DNA of 64,000 bases from Seison nebaliae (Eukaryota; Rotifera; Pararotatoria; Seisonacea; Seisonidae). The translations under genes and the position numbers were made by a program. The stretch's first letter is position 1. Each line of letters begins with the position of its first letter. The notes under the pieces were generated by a model. The model made no database searches. It was not told where the DNA came from and was given only the letters and a program-made list of their open reading frames with translations. Positions 49,001 to 61,789 of this stretch are shown one piece after another. The DNA lies in the NCBI GenBank assembly GCA_023231475.1, contig JALJEE010002021.1, forward strand, positions 42,489 to 106,488, read 5' to 3'.

Positions 49001-49760
49001 TCCCACGATTAATCTCGATATGACCTCACACCGAAGTGTTCGTTCGATAAATAGGAAGAAATTCACCGAGAGAAACTTATTCAACTGATAAAGGAAAAGT
49101 TAAATAATCAATTGATGGAATTTTCGTAAATTCTGCAAAACGAACAAAAGAAGAAATTTGTTGATGGAATTATTCGAAATTATTTCATGAAATGATTCAT
49201 CTTCTTTATTTGTGATGAAATAATAATGATAACTATGTCCATCTCTTTTTATGGGATGAAGATCAATCGACTTATTATTGGAACGAATCTCAAAAGAACA
49301 ATAAAGGAATCTTATGAGAAAAACAGAAATCTTAAACATAATCTTATGAAAGTGGAAGAAGAAGAAATTCCATTATTATTCCATTCACTTAATCGATTCT
49401 CATTAAGAAAGTTTAGAGAAAAGGTAGACATGGATGGATAGGATGGATGAGTGACACTTAAATGCCATTTTCCTTAATTCCCAATCACTCTTCTTCTTCT
49501 TCCATTTGTTGGAAATGTGAGTGATTGGTAGTCTATCGGAATGAGATGATTTTACTATGAACGTTTAATTTCACTTTCCATTTAGTCTCTATTTCATTTC
49601 AACTTTCATCCGATCGTCATATCATCATTTCTTCTCCGACTCGAACTTTAATCCATTTTTTATTTTAACGTTCGAACTTGCTACTTTCCTTTCTTTCTCT
49701 TCTAATCTGACGATGACAGAACAAATCTATCTTCATTTCATGAAATTTGATTCACCACTA

Positions 49761-49793
<33 letters not shown>

Positions 49794-50313
49794 ACACATT
49801 AATCCTGAGAGAGTGTTGTCTAAATTAAAATCATTTCTTAACCTGTCTTGACGATGGGAGCCGGTGCCCCACCAAAAATACCCGCTAACATCGCTTGTTT
49901 ACTTTTGAATGAGTTCGCCGGCTTATTAGATGTCACTCCATTATTACGATTAATTTGTTGTTGTTGTTGTTGATGTGCTGGTTGTGGTTGTGATTGTTGA
50001 GTAGAATGATTTGATGGAATTGAACTTCCACCAGCTGTTATCGTTCCCGCATTCTCTAAAGAGAAATTTAATTTTTTTTTTATGAAAATCTTTTTTAACT
50101 TACAACCGATCGATCGTTCACTTGTGTCTTCTTCAATCGACTCTTCAAATTCAAACTGTTTATGTCGTTGAATAATGCCGAACGACCACCACCACCTCCT
50201 CCACCCATATTACTGAGGGATGGCGGTGGGGGAGGACCGGGAGGTGGAGGTGGTCCTCCCAAATCAGGAGGGGGTGGTGGCGGTGGCGGCGGTACTCCTC
50301 CACTGTTATACAT
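40088..50313 (-). CDS. wip: WASP-interacting protein (WIP/WIPF), WH2 isoform
   Basis: Exons 50313-50104, 50053-49843, 41159-40848, 40793-40440 and 40395-40088 give 464 residues in frame. The N-terminus is polyproline (GVPPPPPPPPP), a Gly run, then the actin-binding WH2 motif RSALFNDI...LKSRLKKTQVNDRS, as in WIP. The middle is Pro/Gln-rich with EVH1/SH3 and profilin-type PPPP ligands. The C-terminus FEFESWESLPPSIPYADP...YPS matches the WASP-EVH1-binding segment of WIP (FxFHP..DLPPPEPY...YPS pattern). WIP stabilises WASP and links it to actin. The intron between 49842 and 41160 is 8.7 kb, far longer than any other here, and contains the large exon listed separately. Confidence 0.86.
41296..44566 (-). 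CDS. 1,090-codon Ser-rich exon inside the WIP intron; possible alternative first exon of WIP
   Basis: An unbroken frame starts at ATG 44566 (an in-frame TAA lies just upstream, so this is a true 5' end) and ends at a clear donor AAAAG|GTGAAT at 41296. It has no stop before the donor, so it must splice on. The leftover base G matches the phase of the WIP acceptor at 41159, exactly as the WIP exon at 49843 does. Joined to the shared exons the product would be 1,414 residues: this N-terminus plus the Pro-rich and WASP-binding WIP tail, lacking WH2. I recognise no domain; it is low-complexity (Ser, Asn, Asp, His, Lys), with basic patches like KRSKLKSS and a PPPLPPTPP ligand. An acceptor-like GACGCAG sits before the start. 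Confidence 0.6.
44567..49842. other. Large WIP intron, upstream part
   Basis: 5.3 kb without a recognisable gene. Contains CT-rich sequence at about 44968-45002 (possible promoter-type pyrimidine tract for the large exon), CAT/ATC triplets near 46849, CA-type repeats near 48410, and (AC)n(AT)n at 49761-49792. If the large exon is an alternative first exon, its promoter should lie in the first part of this stretch. Confidence 0.45.
49761..49792. repeat. Compound (AC)n(AT)n microsatellite
   Basis: About ten AC units followed directly by about seven AT units, 46 bp beyond the 3' end of WIP exon 2 in the intron. Confidence 0.95.
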
Positions 50314-52880
50314 AATTTTATCTACTTCGAAAAATTTGAAGAGGATGAAAAAAAAATTTTTACATTCGTAATTTTCTGTTGAGAAGAAAGACGATTTATT
50401 GATAAGAATAAAATTCAATAGAAATATTGATAAAGAAAGAAGAATTTTGATGAGAAAAAAAATAATTCAATGAATAAAGTTATTTTTTTGGTAGAAAGTG
50501 AACTTACATTACCATAAATCATTTAGTGAATCATCTCCGAAATTTTCTGTTATTCCTTATTTCGATCGGCGTTCAGAAGAATAAACAAAATTATTTAATT
50601 TATTGTGTCATTTATTAAAAATTAATTTTTAATTAATTATCACGTTTTATTGAGGATGGTGAGTGAAATAGAACAATTTTAGTTTTCAAATTTTAAGTTT
50701 AACTCAATGAAAAATTATCATTTCTGATAATCGTCCTTGTCTATTTGAAATTGATAACAAATCACAAATTTTTCGTTAACAAACTCATTTTTCATTTAAA
50801 CGTCAGAAAAATAATTTTCTCCAACAACTACTTTTTCCACTTTTTCTTCTATTTACTTATTTGCATTAAAACTTTTTTCAAACTACTTAATAATTTCTTC
50901 AATTTTTAAAATTTTAATTTTGAATTCTTTTCAATTCTAGCGCTATCTTCGGATTGATATTTTGATTTGAATATTATTATTCTCATTTCCCTTCTCAACA
51001 AATTAATTTTTTTGATAAAAAAAGGAAAACTTTATTAAAATTTTTTTAAATTTACATTATTTAATAAAATAAGCAATAAAAGTTTTATAAAAATAATAAA
51101 ATAAAATTGAATGACGAAAATGATGGAAATTTTCTTATAGAAGAGAAATAACATTAGTCCAAATATTCGAATGGGAAAATAATTAAAAAGGGAAACGGAA
51201 ACCGAACGGTTTTTAATAAATCATGCTTCTTCTTCGACCATCGAATCGATGTGGCTAATATGTCGATATAGAGGTGGACATATTAATATATCGAACTATT
51301 TGTTATTACGTCAAATTTAATCATAAATTTTGTGATAAGTGCTTAGCCTAAATTATATGATTTCGTGCATGTCACATAAATTGATTATATGAGAATTCAA
51401 GTCCTTCAATTGCAAACGAGAAGCGAATTATTATTTGGACATAGAATAAAGAAATGAAGATAGAATGAAATTATTGGAGTTATTGATGGAATATTTATGA
51501 TTTTTTGAAGGAATTCTTCTTTCCATTTTTGAAATTGATAATTCTGCATAACTCATCAAATTTGTGCTCCACCAGGAAATATATTGAAGGAATGCTAATT
51601 CCCGACTTCTTCCAATGGATATCATAACTATGATATAATTTATAAATTTCCTGTCATATTTCTCCTCAATCATTCATTTCTCTTCCAATAAACTTTTCTC
51701 ACATTCTTCTGTTATATGTATGAGAAATTTGTATGTAGAAGTGGAGTTATTTCTTTTCAAGTGCATGTTAATTCTTGTGCTATTTATTCATTCTCATTCC
51801 AAATCATTCGTCTTTGCCAACACGAGATGTTTATGGTGAAAAGATAAATTCTTCCCGATTCAATAGTATATGACATTAAAATTTTTTATGTTTGTTGTCG
51901 ATCACTCATTTCAATTGGACATTGATAAATTATGATCGATTTCAAAGTCCATTCCGTTAACGAAACATTTTCTTGTTCACACATCCTTTTCTTCTCACGT
52001 GCGAATGAGAACGTCGTCGAAGACGTTCTCACAAAATCTCTGTTTGAACTTGTGTTGAAGAAAAATAAATAAAATCCAGAATTTTTAGAGGATCCATAAT
52101 CGTTCCACTCGACGATACTCCCATTCTCCCCCTTCCAAGATGAAACAATTATATTAATTGTACTTACTCAAATTGCGTCTCCAAACGTCTTTCTTTTCTT
52201 CTTTCGCTAATTTTCTCAAGTCATTGGGAAAATTAATGATTTGCATATACTAAAGAAAGGAGAGATTGTCGTTGTCATTTTTTTTACTCGAGAAAGAAAA
52301 AAATAGTTCATTATTCGGTCTGCATCGTGAAGGAAATTAATTTAATCTTTATTTCGCTTCATGTGTGTTCAATTTTTTTTTCTCATAAAAACGAGTTACG
52401 TTAAATTACATAAGACGGCTATGAACGAGACGTAAGGGAAATAACATCTGTCCGTCCAAATTTTAGAAAGAAATAATTAAAATTAAATTTTGTAATTTTT
52501 GACGTCGATAACGTTTTCATTTTTTGAGAGGAGGAAGGAGATGAATTTCATAAAAGAAACAGCTGTCCAATTCTCACTTTGTTTATCGGTTGAACGATAT
52601 TGCTAATCTAAAAAGAAGAAATTGATAATGTTGTCTCAATTGTGCTGATTCCGTGATGATTATGTAATTTTTTTTAGTGCTCAAAAGAATGAGATTCGTA
52701 TGAGATTGAGAGTTTGTAGGAAGATAAATACATCAATTCAATTTTCCTTCCGTAAACTTTTCTGTTTATTTAGCAGATGAAATTTCAAAAGAGAAAGTAA
52801 ATTTACCTGAATGTGAAGAGAACATATTAAAATAAAGGAAAGAATCACATTCCATTACCGAATTCGAATAGAAGTTCATT
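50314..52880. other. Intergenic, WIP to aminopeptidase
   Basis: 2.6 kb between divergent genes. No coding frame I can support; WIP 5' untranslated exons and the aminopeptidase promoter must lie here. Confidence 0.45.
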
Positions 52881-55800
52881 ATGAGACGGAATGAATATCC
52901 GTTACAACCTTTGGATTCATCAGAAATTCAACTCGTTGTTAATGAAACGGAAATGAAAAATGGAAATAAATTAAATCGACTAATCGCATTAGCCATCGTC
53001 ATATGCATCGCTTTCATCGGTTGTATTCTCGTGACGCATTTCGTTACAAAGAATCAATACAAAAATAAGAATGATGCTCTAAATAAATTACCGAAAGAAG
53101 ACGTAAGAGAATATGTTTGTACGTCACCGAATCGATTGAGAGAATATCAGTTACTTTATTGTGACAAATCTTTCACCGCTTCCACATCCAAACCAGATGT
53201 AATTCTTTCTACAACACCACATGAAGAAACGACACCATCACTAGTTACTGTGACTGGTGAACCGGAACAAAATGAAACGATAAAAACGATTTTGGCTCGA
53301 CTACCTCGAGATGTTATGCCGATCGAATATGATATATTCGTATCGGTCGATTTTCGAAGAGTTGACACAAACAAACAATATCCATTTTCAGGAAAAGTTT
53401 GTATTTTTTCATTTGATATTTCTCATTTAATTATTAATTAATTTTCACTCCGATTAATATGAAGTTCTGTAAAATTGTTTTATTTTCTTTTCATTTATTC
53501 TCCTTCTTTTTTAGACGACAGTTGTTGTCGAATGTAAAAAAGTTACAGATGAGATTTTGTTGAATGTTTTAGATTTGACGATAGAGAACGTGGTGATTCG
53601 TTTAGTTGGGTCGACTGATGATTTATTGAAGGAATATGAAGTTCATAATGACGAGCAATTTATTTCGGTCAAAACAAAAAATAAATTGACAATTGATAAA
53701 AAATATGAAATTATCTTCACTTTTACCAGTTTGTTGAATCGACACAATGCTGGACTTTATTATTCGAGTTATAAGGAGAATGCTATGGTACATCACATCG
53801 CTGCAACTCAAATGGAGCCGGTTGATGCTCGGAGAATGTTTCCATGTTTCGATGAACCAGATATGAAAGCCAATTTTACGATAAGTGTCGAACACGAGAC
53901 CACATATGGTTGTATTTCAAATATGAAGAAGAAAAGTGAGGACAATTCAGAGAATGGTATGAAAATAACGAAATTTAAAAAATCGCCAAAAATGTCGACA
54001 TATTTGGTGGCTTTAGTAATTTCAAAATTCGACGTATTGGAAGGAAAAACGAGAAGCGATGTTAATATTCGAGTTTGGTGTCAGAAATTGAAAATAAAAT
54101 CAGCCGAATTTCCATTACAATTAGCGATTAAGTTGACGGATAAATTCGGGGAGTATTACAAGACTCCGTTTCCGTTGGAGAAACAGGATATGATTGCTTT
54201 GCCTGATTTTTCAGAAGGTGCCATGGAAAATTGGGGTTTGATCACTTATCGTGAGAGTAGATTGTTAGTGGATGAAGCAACTAGTTCCACACTCGACAAA
54301 CAATATGTGGCACAAGTTGTTTCACATGAATTGGCACATCAATGGTTTGGGAATTTGGTCACACCGAAGTGGTGGGATGACTTATGGTTAAATGAAGGTT
54401 TCGCTCGCTACATCGAATATTGGGGTGTCAATGACCTTTATCCGGAATATGAGATGATGAATCAATTCATTATTAAACGTCATTTAGATGTGATGTTGAT
54501 TGATGGTAAGAGAAATAGTCATCCGGTGACAGTTCCCGTAAAACAACCGATGGAAATTAATGAAATATTCGATTCTATTTCGTATAGTAAAGGCGCATCG
54601 ATGATAAGAATGATGGTGAATTTCTTATCGGAGGAAATGGTGAGAAACGGTCTCCAATATTATCTCTCCACTTACGCTTATGATAATACGGATCAATATC
54701 ATTTGTGGAGTTCGATGGATCATATGGAACCGCAAGGTCTTCCCGACACCGTTCGAGAAATTATGAAGAGATGGACGAATCAAATGGGTTTCCCTATCAT
54801 TCATTTCAATTCGGAAACGGACGAATTAACACAACATCGTTTTATTTATCCCACATCAAATCAAAATGAATCCTCATCAGAAATCAAATATCCGAGTGCA
54901 TATAATTACGAATGGATTATCCCAATTCACATAACGACTGATTTGGATAATAAAATCATTTGGCTGAAAGATAAGAAGATGACGATAGAAACAGAAGATC
55001 TTGACAAAAAGAATTTTTATCTTTTTAATGCCGACGCTTTCGCTTTTATTCGAGTGAAATATGATGAGAAAAATTATCAACAAATCACTAAAAGACTTAA
55101 AGAAGATCATCATCAATTTTCCGTTGGAACACGAGCACAATTATTATCGGATGCTTCCGAATTAGCTGCCGCTTATGAGATCGATATGAAAATATTCCTG
55201 GAAATGACTCTCTATCTCGCCAAACCGGAAACACATTCTGGTATTTGGGATTTGGTGGCAGGTAATTTGGTTGATATCAACGCCCGATTGCGGCCATTTA
55301 AGTCGTATGAATTATTTCAAAATTATTTGAAATATATCACCAAACCAATTTTGTTGAATGTGGGATGGGAACCGAAACCGACCGACGAACCACTAGACAC
55401 ATATGTTCGTAATACGATATTGATGTTAAATTGCAAAATCCATCAATCGGAATGTCGGGAATATATTACGAAATTATTCAATAAATGGAAATCCGATCCT
55501 ACTAACAATCCGATTCCACCAGATCAGCGAGATTTAGTTTATTGTTTCGCTTTACGATTGGGAAATAGTTCGGATTGGCATTTCTTATTAAATAATTTCC
55601 TCAACTCTGATAATCTCCCAATCAGCGAATTGAATAAACAATTATTAGCATTGCCATGTACGAGAGAGCCGTGGTTATTGGAAAAGTTGATATTATTTTA
55701 AAAAATATTTTGTTGATTCACTTATTTCAAGATTATTGAAAGAAGCAATTGTTACGAAACAATTCGTTCGATTACAAGATTCATTGAGTGTTATCATCAA

Positions 55801-58800
55801 AGTAGCGAAATCACCATACGGCTCCCAATTGGCATGGAAATATGTAAAGAAATATTATAAACAATTATACGAATCGTTCGAATTCTATTCTAATTTGTTC
55901 TCTAATTTTCGGTCCTGAATCGTCCAGTTTAGGCCAAACGGGCGGTTTCGGACGAATGATTCGGGCCTTCGCCGAAGTATTTTCTGATGAAGGAATGAAA
56001 CAAGAAGTTCGTTTTCTTTTTGACAATATTTTTGATGGGATGATTGATAGTTTGTTGAATTAGGAAAGATGGCTAAACTGAATAATATGGAAGGAACGGC
56101 TGCCATTCAATTTCAGGCCGGAATCGATAATATTGATTTGAATATTGGATGGTTGAAGAAAATTCGACCACAAATTGAAGATTGGCTACAAAAGAATTTC
56201 GATGGCAATTCAACATTGCAACCGATAAAAAATGATATTCGCTTATCCAAAGATATTATACCGATTAGTTATACGATTGAATTGGAACCATTCCTTAATG
56301 AGGATGATGAGAATGCTTATAAGTTTAACGGAAAGAATACGATAACCTTCGAATGTGAGAAACCCACAAAAACCATCGAATTACATTGGAAGAATTTGAT
56401 GTTCCGAGAGAATTTGACCACGGAAGAACCGGCGACTAATGTGCCAGTTCCGCGAGAAGTCTTCGCTTTGAAAGAAGTGGCGAATGGAGAAGAAGTACAA
56501 ATAGTTTCGTGGAAGAAAAATCCCAGAAATGACATTTTGACCTTGAGGTTGGATAACATTTTGAAAAAAAACGGAAAATATAATTTAATGGTGAAATATG
56601 ACGGAATCATTAACGATCTCTTAGCAGGTTGGTACAAAGCAAAATATACAAATTCGAAAGGAATCGAAACTTATTTGGCCACTTCTCATTGTCAACCGGC
56701 GAATGCACGTAAAATTTTTCCATGCTTCGACGAACCGGAATTAAAAGCGAAAATTATATTGACAGTCACTCACGATAAAGAACTGAAATGTTTATCGAAT
56801 GGGAAACTGGAAACGAGTAAAGAAGTTGGAGAGGATAAATTAGAAAGTTCATTTGAAACCACACCAAAAATGTCGACGTACTTGTTCGCCATTGTTGTTG
56901 GTGATGTTGAATGTAAAAACGAGACGGTTAAATCCGCTAACGGAAAAGACGTTGAAATAAGTGCGTGTGCCGAACCCGAAAAGATTGAAGGTGTTTCTTA
57001 CGCTTTGGAAATAGCGACAAAAGTGTTACCATATTATGAGAAATTGTTCAACATTCCATATCCGTTGAGTAAGATGCATATGTTGGCCGTTTCGGCTTTT
57101 AATGCTGGTGCCATGGAGAATTGGGGATTAATAATCTATCGTGAAACGGCAATGTTGTATGACCCAACTGTTAATTCGATTAGTAATAAATATCGTGTGG
57201 CGGAGGTGGTAGCTCACGAATGGGCACATCAATGGTTCGGTAATTTAGTTACACCGAAATGGTGGGATGAAATTTGGTTGAATGAAGGTTTCGCTTCATT
57301 TATGGAGTATTTAGGTGTGGACGAATCAGAAAAATTATGGAAAGCACAAAATCGTATGGTAACAACTGTCGTTCAAACGATAATGGAAGACGACGCGGTC
57401 GCCACTTCATTACCAGTTTACCGTCCCATCCATAATGTGGACGAAGTGAATCAAGCGTTCGATTATATCGTTTATGATAAAGGTTGTTCAATTCTAAGAA
57501 TGTTGAAAGGATTCCTCACCAAAGACGTGTTCTATGAAGGAATCTCCGAATATTTGAAAGAGTTTTTGTATAGTGCGACGGTGGGTGAAGAATTATGGAG
57601 TTCTTTAACGAAAACGGCTCATGAAAAAAATTTCCTACCTGCAGATAAAAACGTTTCGTCCATTATGCATAATTGGATACAGAAAAGTGGATTTCCTGTA
57701 ATCAATGTAAAACAATTGGAGAATAATAAAGTCCAATTGAAACAACGTCGATATCTGTCAACGACTTTGGCAAAAAACGATGAGACTCTTTGGCAAGTTC
57801 CAATTACATATCGAATAATCAAGAATGCCAATCGAGAAGAGTCTGAAAATATCGTTTGGTTAGATGATAAAGAAGCCGAATATGATTGGAAATTAGAGAA
57901 AGAATCTGTCGTTATTCTCAATCGTCATCATGACGGTTTTTACCGAGTGAATTATGATAAAGAAAATTGGATGAAAATCACTGAATATCTACAGACTAAT
58001 CCGGAAGAATTTGAAGAGATTGAAAAATCATTATTATTTGATGATTCTCTTTCTTTATTCATATCAGGTCATATCAATCCAAAAATTCCATTCGATTTAC
58101 TTCAATATTTGAAAAATGGTAAATTAATTTTTTTTGTCTCTTTTTAACATTTTTCCTTTTGCAGGAACGGAAACTTCCAGTAATGTGGCGAGGACTCTTG
58201 TTTATAAATTCAGTACAATAAACGACAAATTGTATTTCCAACCGTCTTATCAAAGTTTCAAGAAGTTGATCCGATCATATTTCAATTCATATTATTCCGA
58301 CAATTTATTCGATTTCCAACCAACAAATGACATCAATCAAGTTTCAATTTCCTTTCTTAATTTAAAAAAAAAATCTTTTTTCAAGGTCGATTTCCAACGA
58401 TATATCGTATCATTATCTTGCGGATATAATGTGGAAGGATGTCGATCAGAAGCACGACGCCGATATTTAGAATGGAGAACGAATGGAACGGAAATGTTAG
58501 TAAAATTATTTATAATTTCAATATAATTTCCTCGAAGTAATTCGAATGTTCGAACCATCGTTTTATGTTACGGTGCTATCAAAGAAGGAACAAGTGAAGA
58601 TTGGGAGTATATTAAAGGCCGGTATATGGAAGAGAAAAATGCAGCAGAAAAATCAAAATTTGGCGCTGCCCTCGGATGTACCAATTCCATGAATATCGTG
58701 AGAAGGTTTTAGCAAGTCTCTAGAAATTTAATCGTAATTTGTTGAAGATTATTAACCATGTCGACGAATGGAGAAATAAAAAATTCAGAAATTTCAACAG

Positions 58801-59171
58801 TTATCGGTTACGCGTCCAACTCTCCAATGAGTAATGGCGTCGTTCTACAATACGTGTTGAAGAACTGGAAATTGTATTTCGATAAGTTCCGTGACGACTC
58901 ATTTACGTTGGATAGAATTATACAAAAATCATGTCTCTACCTCTCCTCACAATGTGATATTACGATTGTCCACTTTTCTACTTGCTATCTCTAATATTTA
59001 TTCTTTCAGTTACAAGATTTCATGGACTCAAATCAAGTAGGACCAGCGAAACAGGCCTTCATCAATGGAATCGAGAAAATTCGATACAGTATTAATTGGC
59101 TGGAAGAAGTGTATCCGAAATTGGAGGATTATTTAAGAAAATTTGAAGATTCATCAATAATCACAACATAA
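52881..59171 (+). CDS. Two-headed M1 (aminopeptidase N-type) membrane metallopeptidase
   Basis: Ten exons (52881-53396, 53515-55685, 55732-55875, 55928-56006, 56069-58118, 58165-58340, 58386-58495, 58538-58705, 58748-58967, 59010-59171) give 1,931 residues. A short cytosolic end and one helix (LIALAIVICIAFIGCILV) make a type II membrane protein, followed by a Thr/Ser stem. Unit 1 starts at LPRDVMPIEYDI; unit 2 at LSKDIIPISYTIEL. Each has the exopeptidase motif GAMENWG, a full zinc site (HELAH at 54323; HEWAH at 57215, each followed by NEGF) and the catalytic Tyr region (SYSKG; VYDKG). Each ends in an ERAP1-C helical domain; unit 1's closes with NIGWLKKIRPQIEDWL inside the same exon that opens unit 2, which proves the fusion in sequence. 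Tandem M1 proteins of this size are known in nematodes. Confidence 0.93.
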
Positions 59172-59854
59172 TAATTTTGCATATTATCGATGACATCAAT
59201 TTTATATTCTATTGATAATTTTTTTCTATTAAATTCTATTTCTGTTTCCATTTTGATGAAAATTTCAAATTTAATTTCCGATTACATCTTATTTATATCA
59301 ACTAATTCCTGTTTTCATGTATTTTGTTTAACAAAAAAATCTGTTTTCTTCTTTTTCTTCCTAATTGTAATTGTTTATCACTTCATAATAATATCTATTC
59401 ACTATGTTGAAATTTATGGATGATTTGTTCAATCAGATTAATATCAACTATTCAATAATGTCTTTAGTCTCTTTAGTCTAAACTTTTAATTAATCTCTAT
59501 AGACTTATTACTAAACTCCCAAATTGGCAGAACGTTTGATAGCTGATACAACATATAGTACGTTAATTCTAACTTTCGACGCAATCTGTGTAGCAGACAG
59601 ATCGAAGAATAACAATCGATTGTTATTCTACGAAAGACGAATTACACAAATCACAGGATAAGCACAAACGCAGCAAGTGAAATGCCATATTATTGACATA
59701 TGGAAATAATATTTTTTCACGAGAAGTTCAAAGTTTCTCGTATTATTTTCTAGATAGTTTATTAGGTATAATCGATATGTGTAACGAATGTTGATTTACA
59801 GGAACTCTCACGTGTTTAAATATAATATAATTAATTCAAGAACAATTTCTACAT
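59172..59854. other. Intergenic before the tRNA
   Basis: 683 bp of AT-rich DNA with the aminopeptidase 3' untranslated region. No further gene seen. Confidence 0.5.
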
Positions 59855-59926
59855 TCCCATGTGGTCTAGGGGTTAGGATTTCGCCCTTTCACGGCGACGG
59901 CCCGGGTTCGATTCCCGGCGTGGGAG
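59855..59926 (+). tRNA. tRNA-Glu (anticodon UUC)
   Basis: 72 nt fold to a full cloverleaf. The acceptor stem TCCCATG pairs with CGTGGGA. The D-arm contains A-box TGGTCTAGGGGTTAGG. The anticodon stem TCGCC/GGCGA carries loop CTTTCAC, giving anticodon TTC (59888-59890). The T-arm CCGGGTTCGATTCCCGG is the B-box. A T-run follows at 59930, as expected for a polymerase III terminator. No intron. Confidence 0.97.
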
Positions 59927-60490
59927 AAATTTTTTGTTGAAGTATTAGTTTTTTGAAATTTTATGCTGGTATATAAATTTGTTCCCCTCAATTGAGGTGA
60001 TAGTATTCTATATTATAGAATACTAATAAATGAATATATTGTAACACTTATCGCTTCAAAATTACTCGGTTCGTGATAAAAATATTAGGGATTTAAAAAT
60101 AACGCAATAATAACGATAGAGCATTTTCGAAAAATGGCTTAAAAAAACACGTAATATAATAAAATTATAGTAATACAGTGGTGATAAATCATATCCAGAA
60201 CAGTTTAGGATATATCAGTTAAGTTTACAAATAAACAAGTGATAATGTGGTTTAATTCCAAACAGTTTAAGTAATGTGTAATTATTAGAAGACTGTTATA
60301 ACTTAGGGCTTACGAAGTCACCGGGATTCCAAATGGGTTTCGATGTTGATACCATCTGACACGGGTCTGACGATAAGAGAGTTGGACACCATTAATTGCC
60401 AATCAGTCATTCGTGACGTTGTTTGTTTTTTCTTTAGCAATTACACATATATATATCTAGATATTTTCTAATAAAAGTAGATGAGTTTGA
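59927..60490. other. Region between tRNA and transposase relic
   Basis: 564 bp; begins with the T6 stretch after the tRNA. No coding sequence seen. It could include one end of the hAT element that follows. Confidence 0.4.
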
Positions 60491-60493
60491 ATT

Positions 60494-61591
60494 TTGGATA
60501 TTGAAATACAGGTTTTTTTAACCATGAAAAGATACATTGTGAAATTTGTTAGTGCACTGTCAATGATCGGCAGTCGCAATGGTTTTGCTGTTCGACTACA
60601 AAAAATATGTTCTTCGGTCCAGAAGAATCATAGTCTCCTTCATCATTTTAATTTATCGAGTAAACATCCGTTACCGACAACGTTTGGAGTGTCTCGTAAA
60701 TTATATAAGTTATAGTTTATAAATTAATACAAAACAAATATCAATTACGACATCGTCTTTTTAGAAAGGTTATTGAAGAAGAACGATTGAACGATCTTTT
60801 AAAATATACGGAGGTTCGTTGGTGAAGCGCAATTAAGATGATGCGAAGATTCCAAACTTTATACCCGAAAATACTACTCTTCAACAATGAAGATTTATTT
60901 GTGAAAGAATCCTTGGACACATTAATTTCTTCCAAAGAATTTTTCTTTTATATATGTTTCGCGGTTCTTATATTAAGTATTTTTAAAAAATGCTGCAAAA
61001 AACTTCAATCGTCCTTTCTGTTCTTGGGCACCGTCGTGATCGAAGTCAAAAAGCTCCAGATGGAATTGAATTTCTTGTCCAATTTGACGAATGTTCAGCT
61101 TTCGGAAGTATTACTCTACGTCGACCCAGCGATCGACCAATCCACTTTCAATGATGATATTTTAAAAACATACCTAACAACGATAAATGACAGCCAATAA
61201 CGTTGCCACACATCAAAATTTCAGTATTCAGAGATCGACAAACTTCAGAGATCCATTCGAAGTTTCAAACGATGAAGAATTCGCGAATTTACCGGTAAGA
61301 CTCAATTTGAGAATGTTGTAAGAAGATATCCAGCTAAAATCGCTGTACTTCTACAATATCCCATCCAATTCTAAAAGTATTCTCGAATATTATAGAAAAA
61401 TGCCAATTGAATACATTGAATTAAAAACTGTTGCTTTTAAATTAGGCACAATGTTTCGTTCTACCACAACACGGGAATCGCTATTTTCTAGGATGAATTT
61501 AGTGAAGACTGTTCGTCGAAGCAAATTGACGAACGAAAATCTGGAAAAAATATTGTTATTTATCATAAACGAAGAAATCGAACCGGAATAA
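60494..61591 (+). mobile_element. Degenerate hAT-family DNA transposase
   Basis: Three broken frames in series (about 60494-60715, 60838-61200 and 61200-61591) look like one decayed protein. The last part carries the hAT dimerisation-domain pattern: EYYRKMPIEYIELKTVAFKL, then a degraded SERxFS equivalent (TTTRESLFSRMN), and RRSKLTNENLEKILLFI. Upstream parts are consistent in length with the catalytic domain but I cannot place the DDE residues. Multiple stops and shifts make it inactive. Confidence 0.65.
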
Positions 61592-61789
61592 TATATTGTT
61601 GATGATAATATATTTTTGACGATAAATACATTGTGAATACTTCACAAATAGATCTTCAATTTACTCAAATTGACATTTCAGAACATTATAAATATAATTT
61701 TTGAAGTAAAATTTTAATTCAACTTTACTTACTGTAAGGCTTTTCTTACAATGACGAAGATTGAAGAAATTTTCGAATCCGGTTTTCTT

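Noticed and set aside
50162-50371. Plus-strand frame rich in Pro and Gly
   Set aside because: It is the complement of the WIP polyproline/polyglycine exon; the WH2 motif and splice sites are on the minus strand.
55928-56060. Separate small gene or frameshift between the two aminopeptidase units
   Set aside because: A 52-nt and a 62-nt intron with valid GT/AG sites restore a continuous ERAP1-C domain, so no frameshift is needed.
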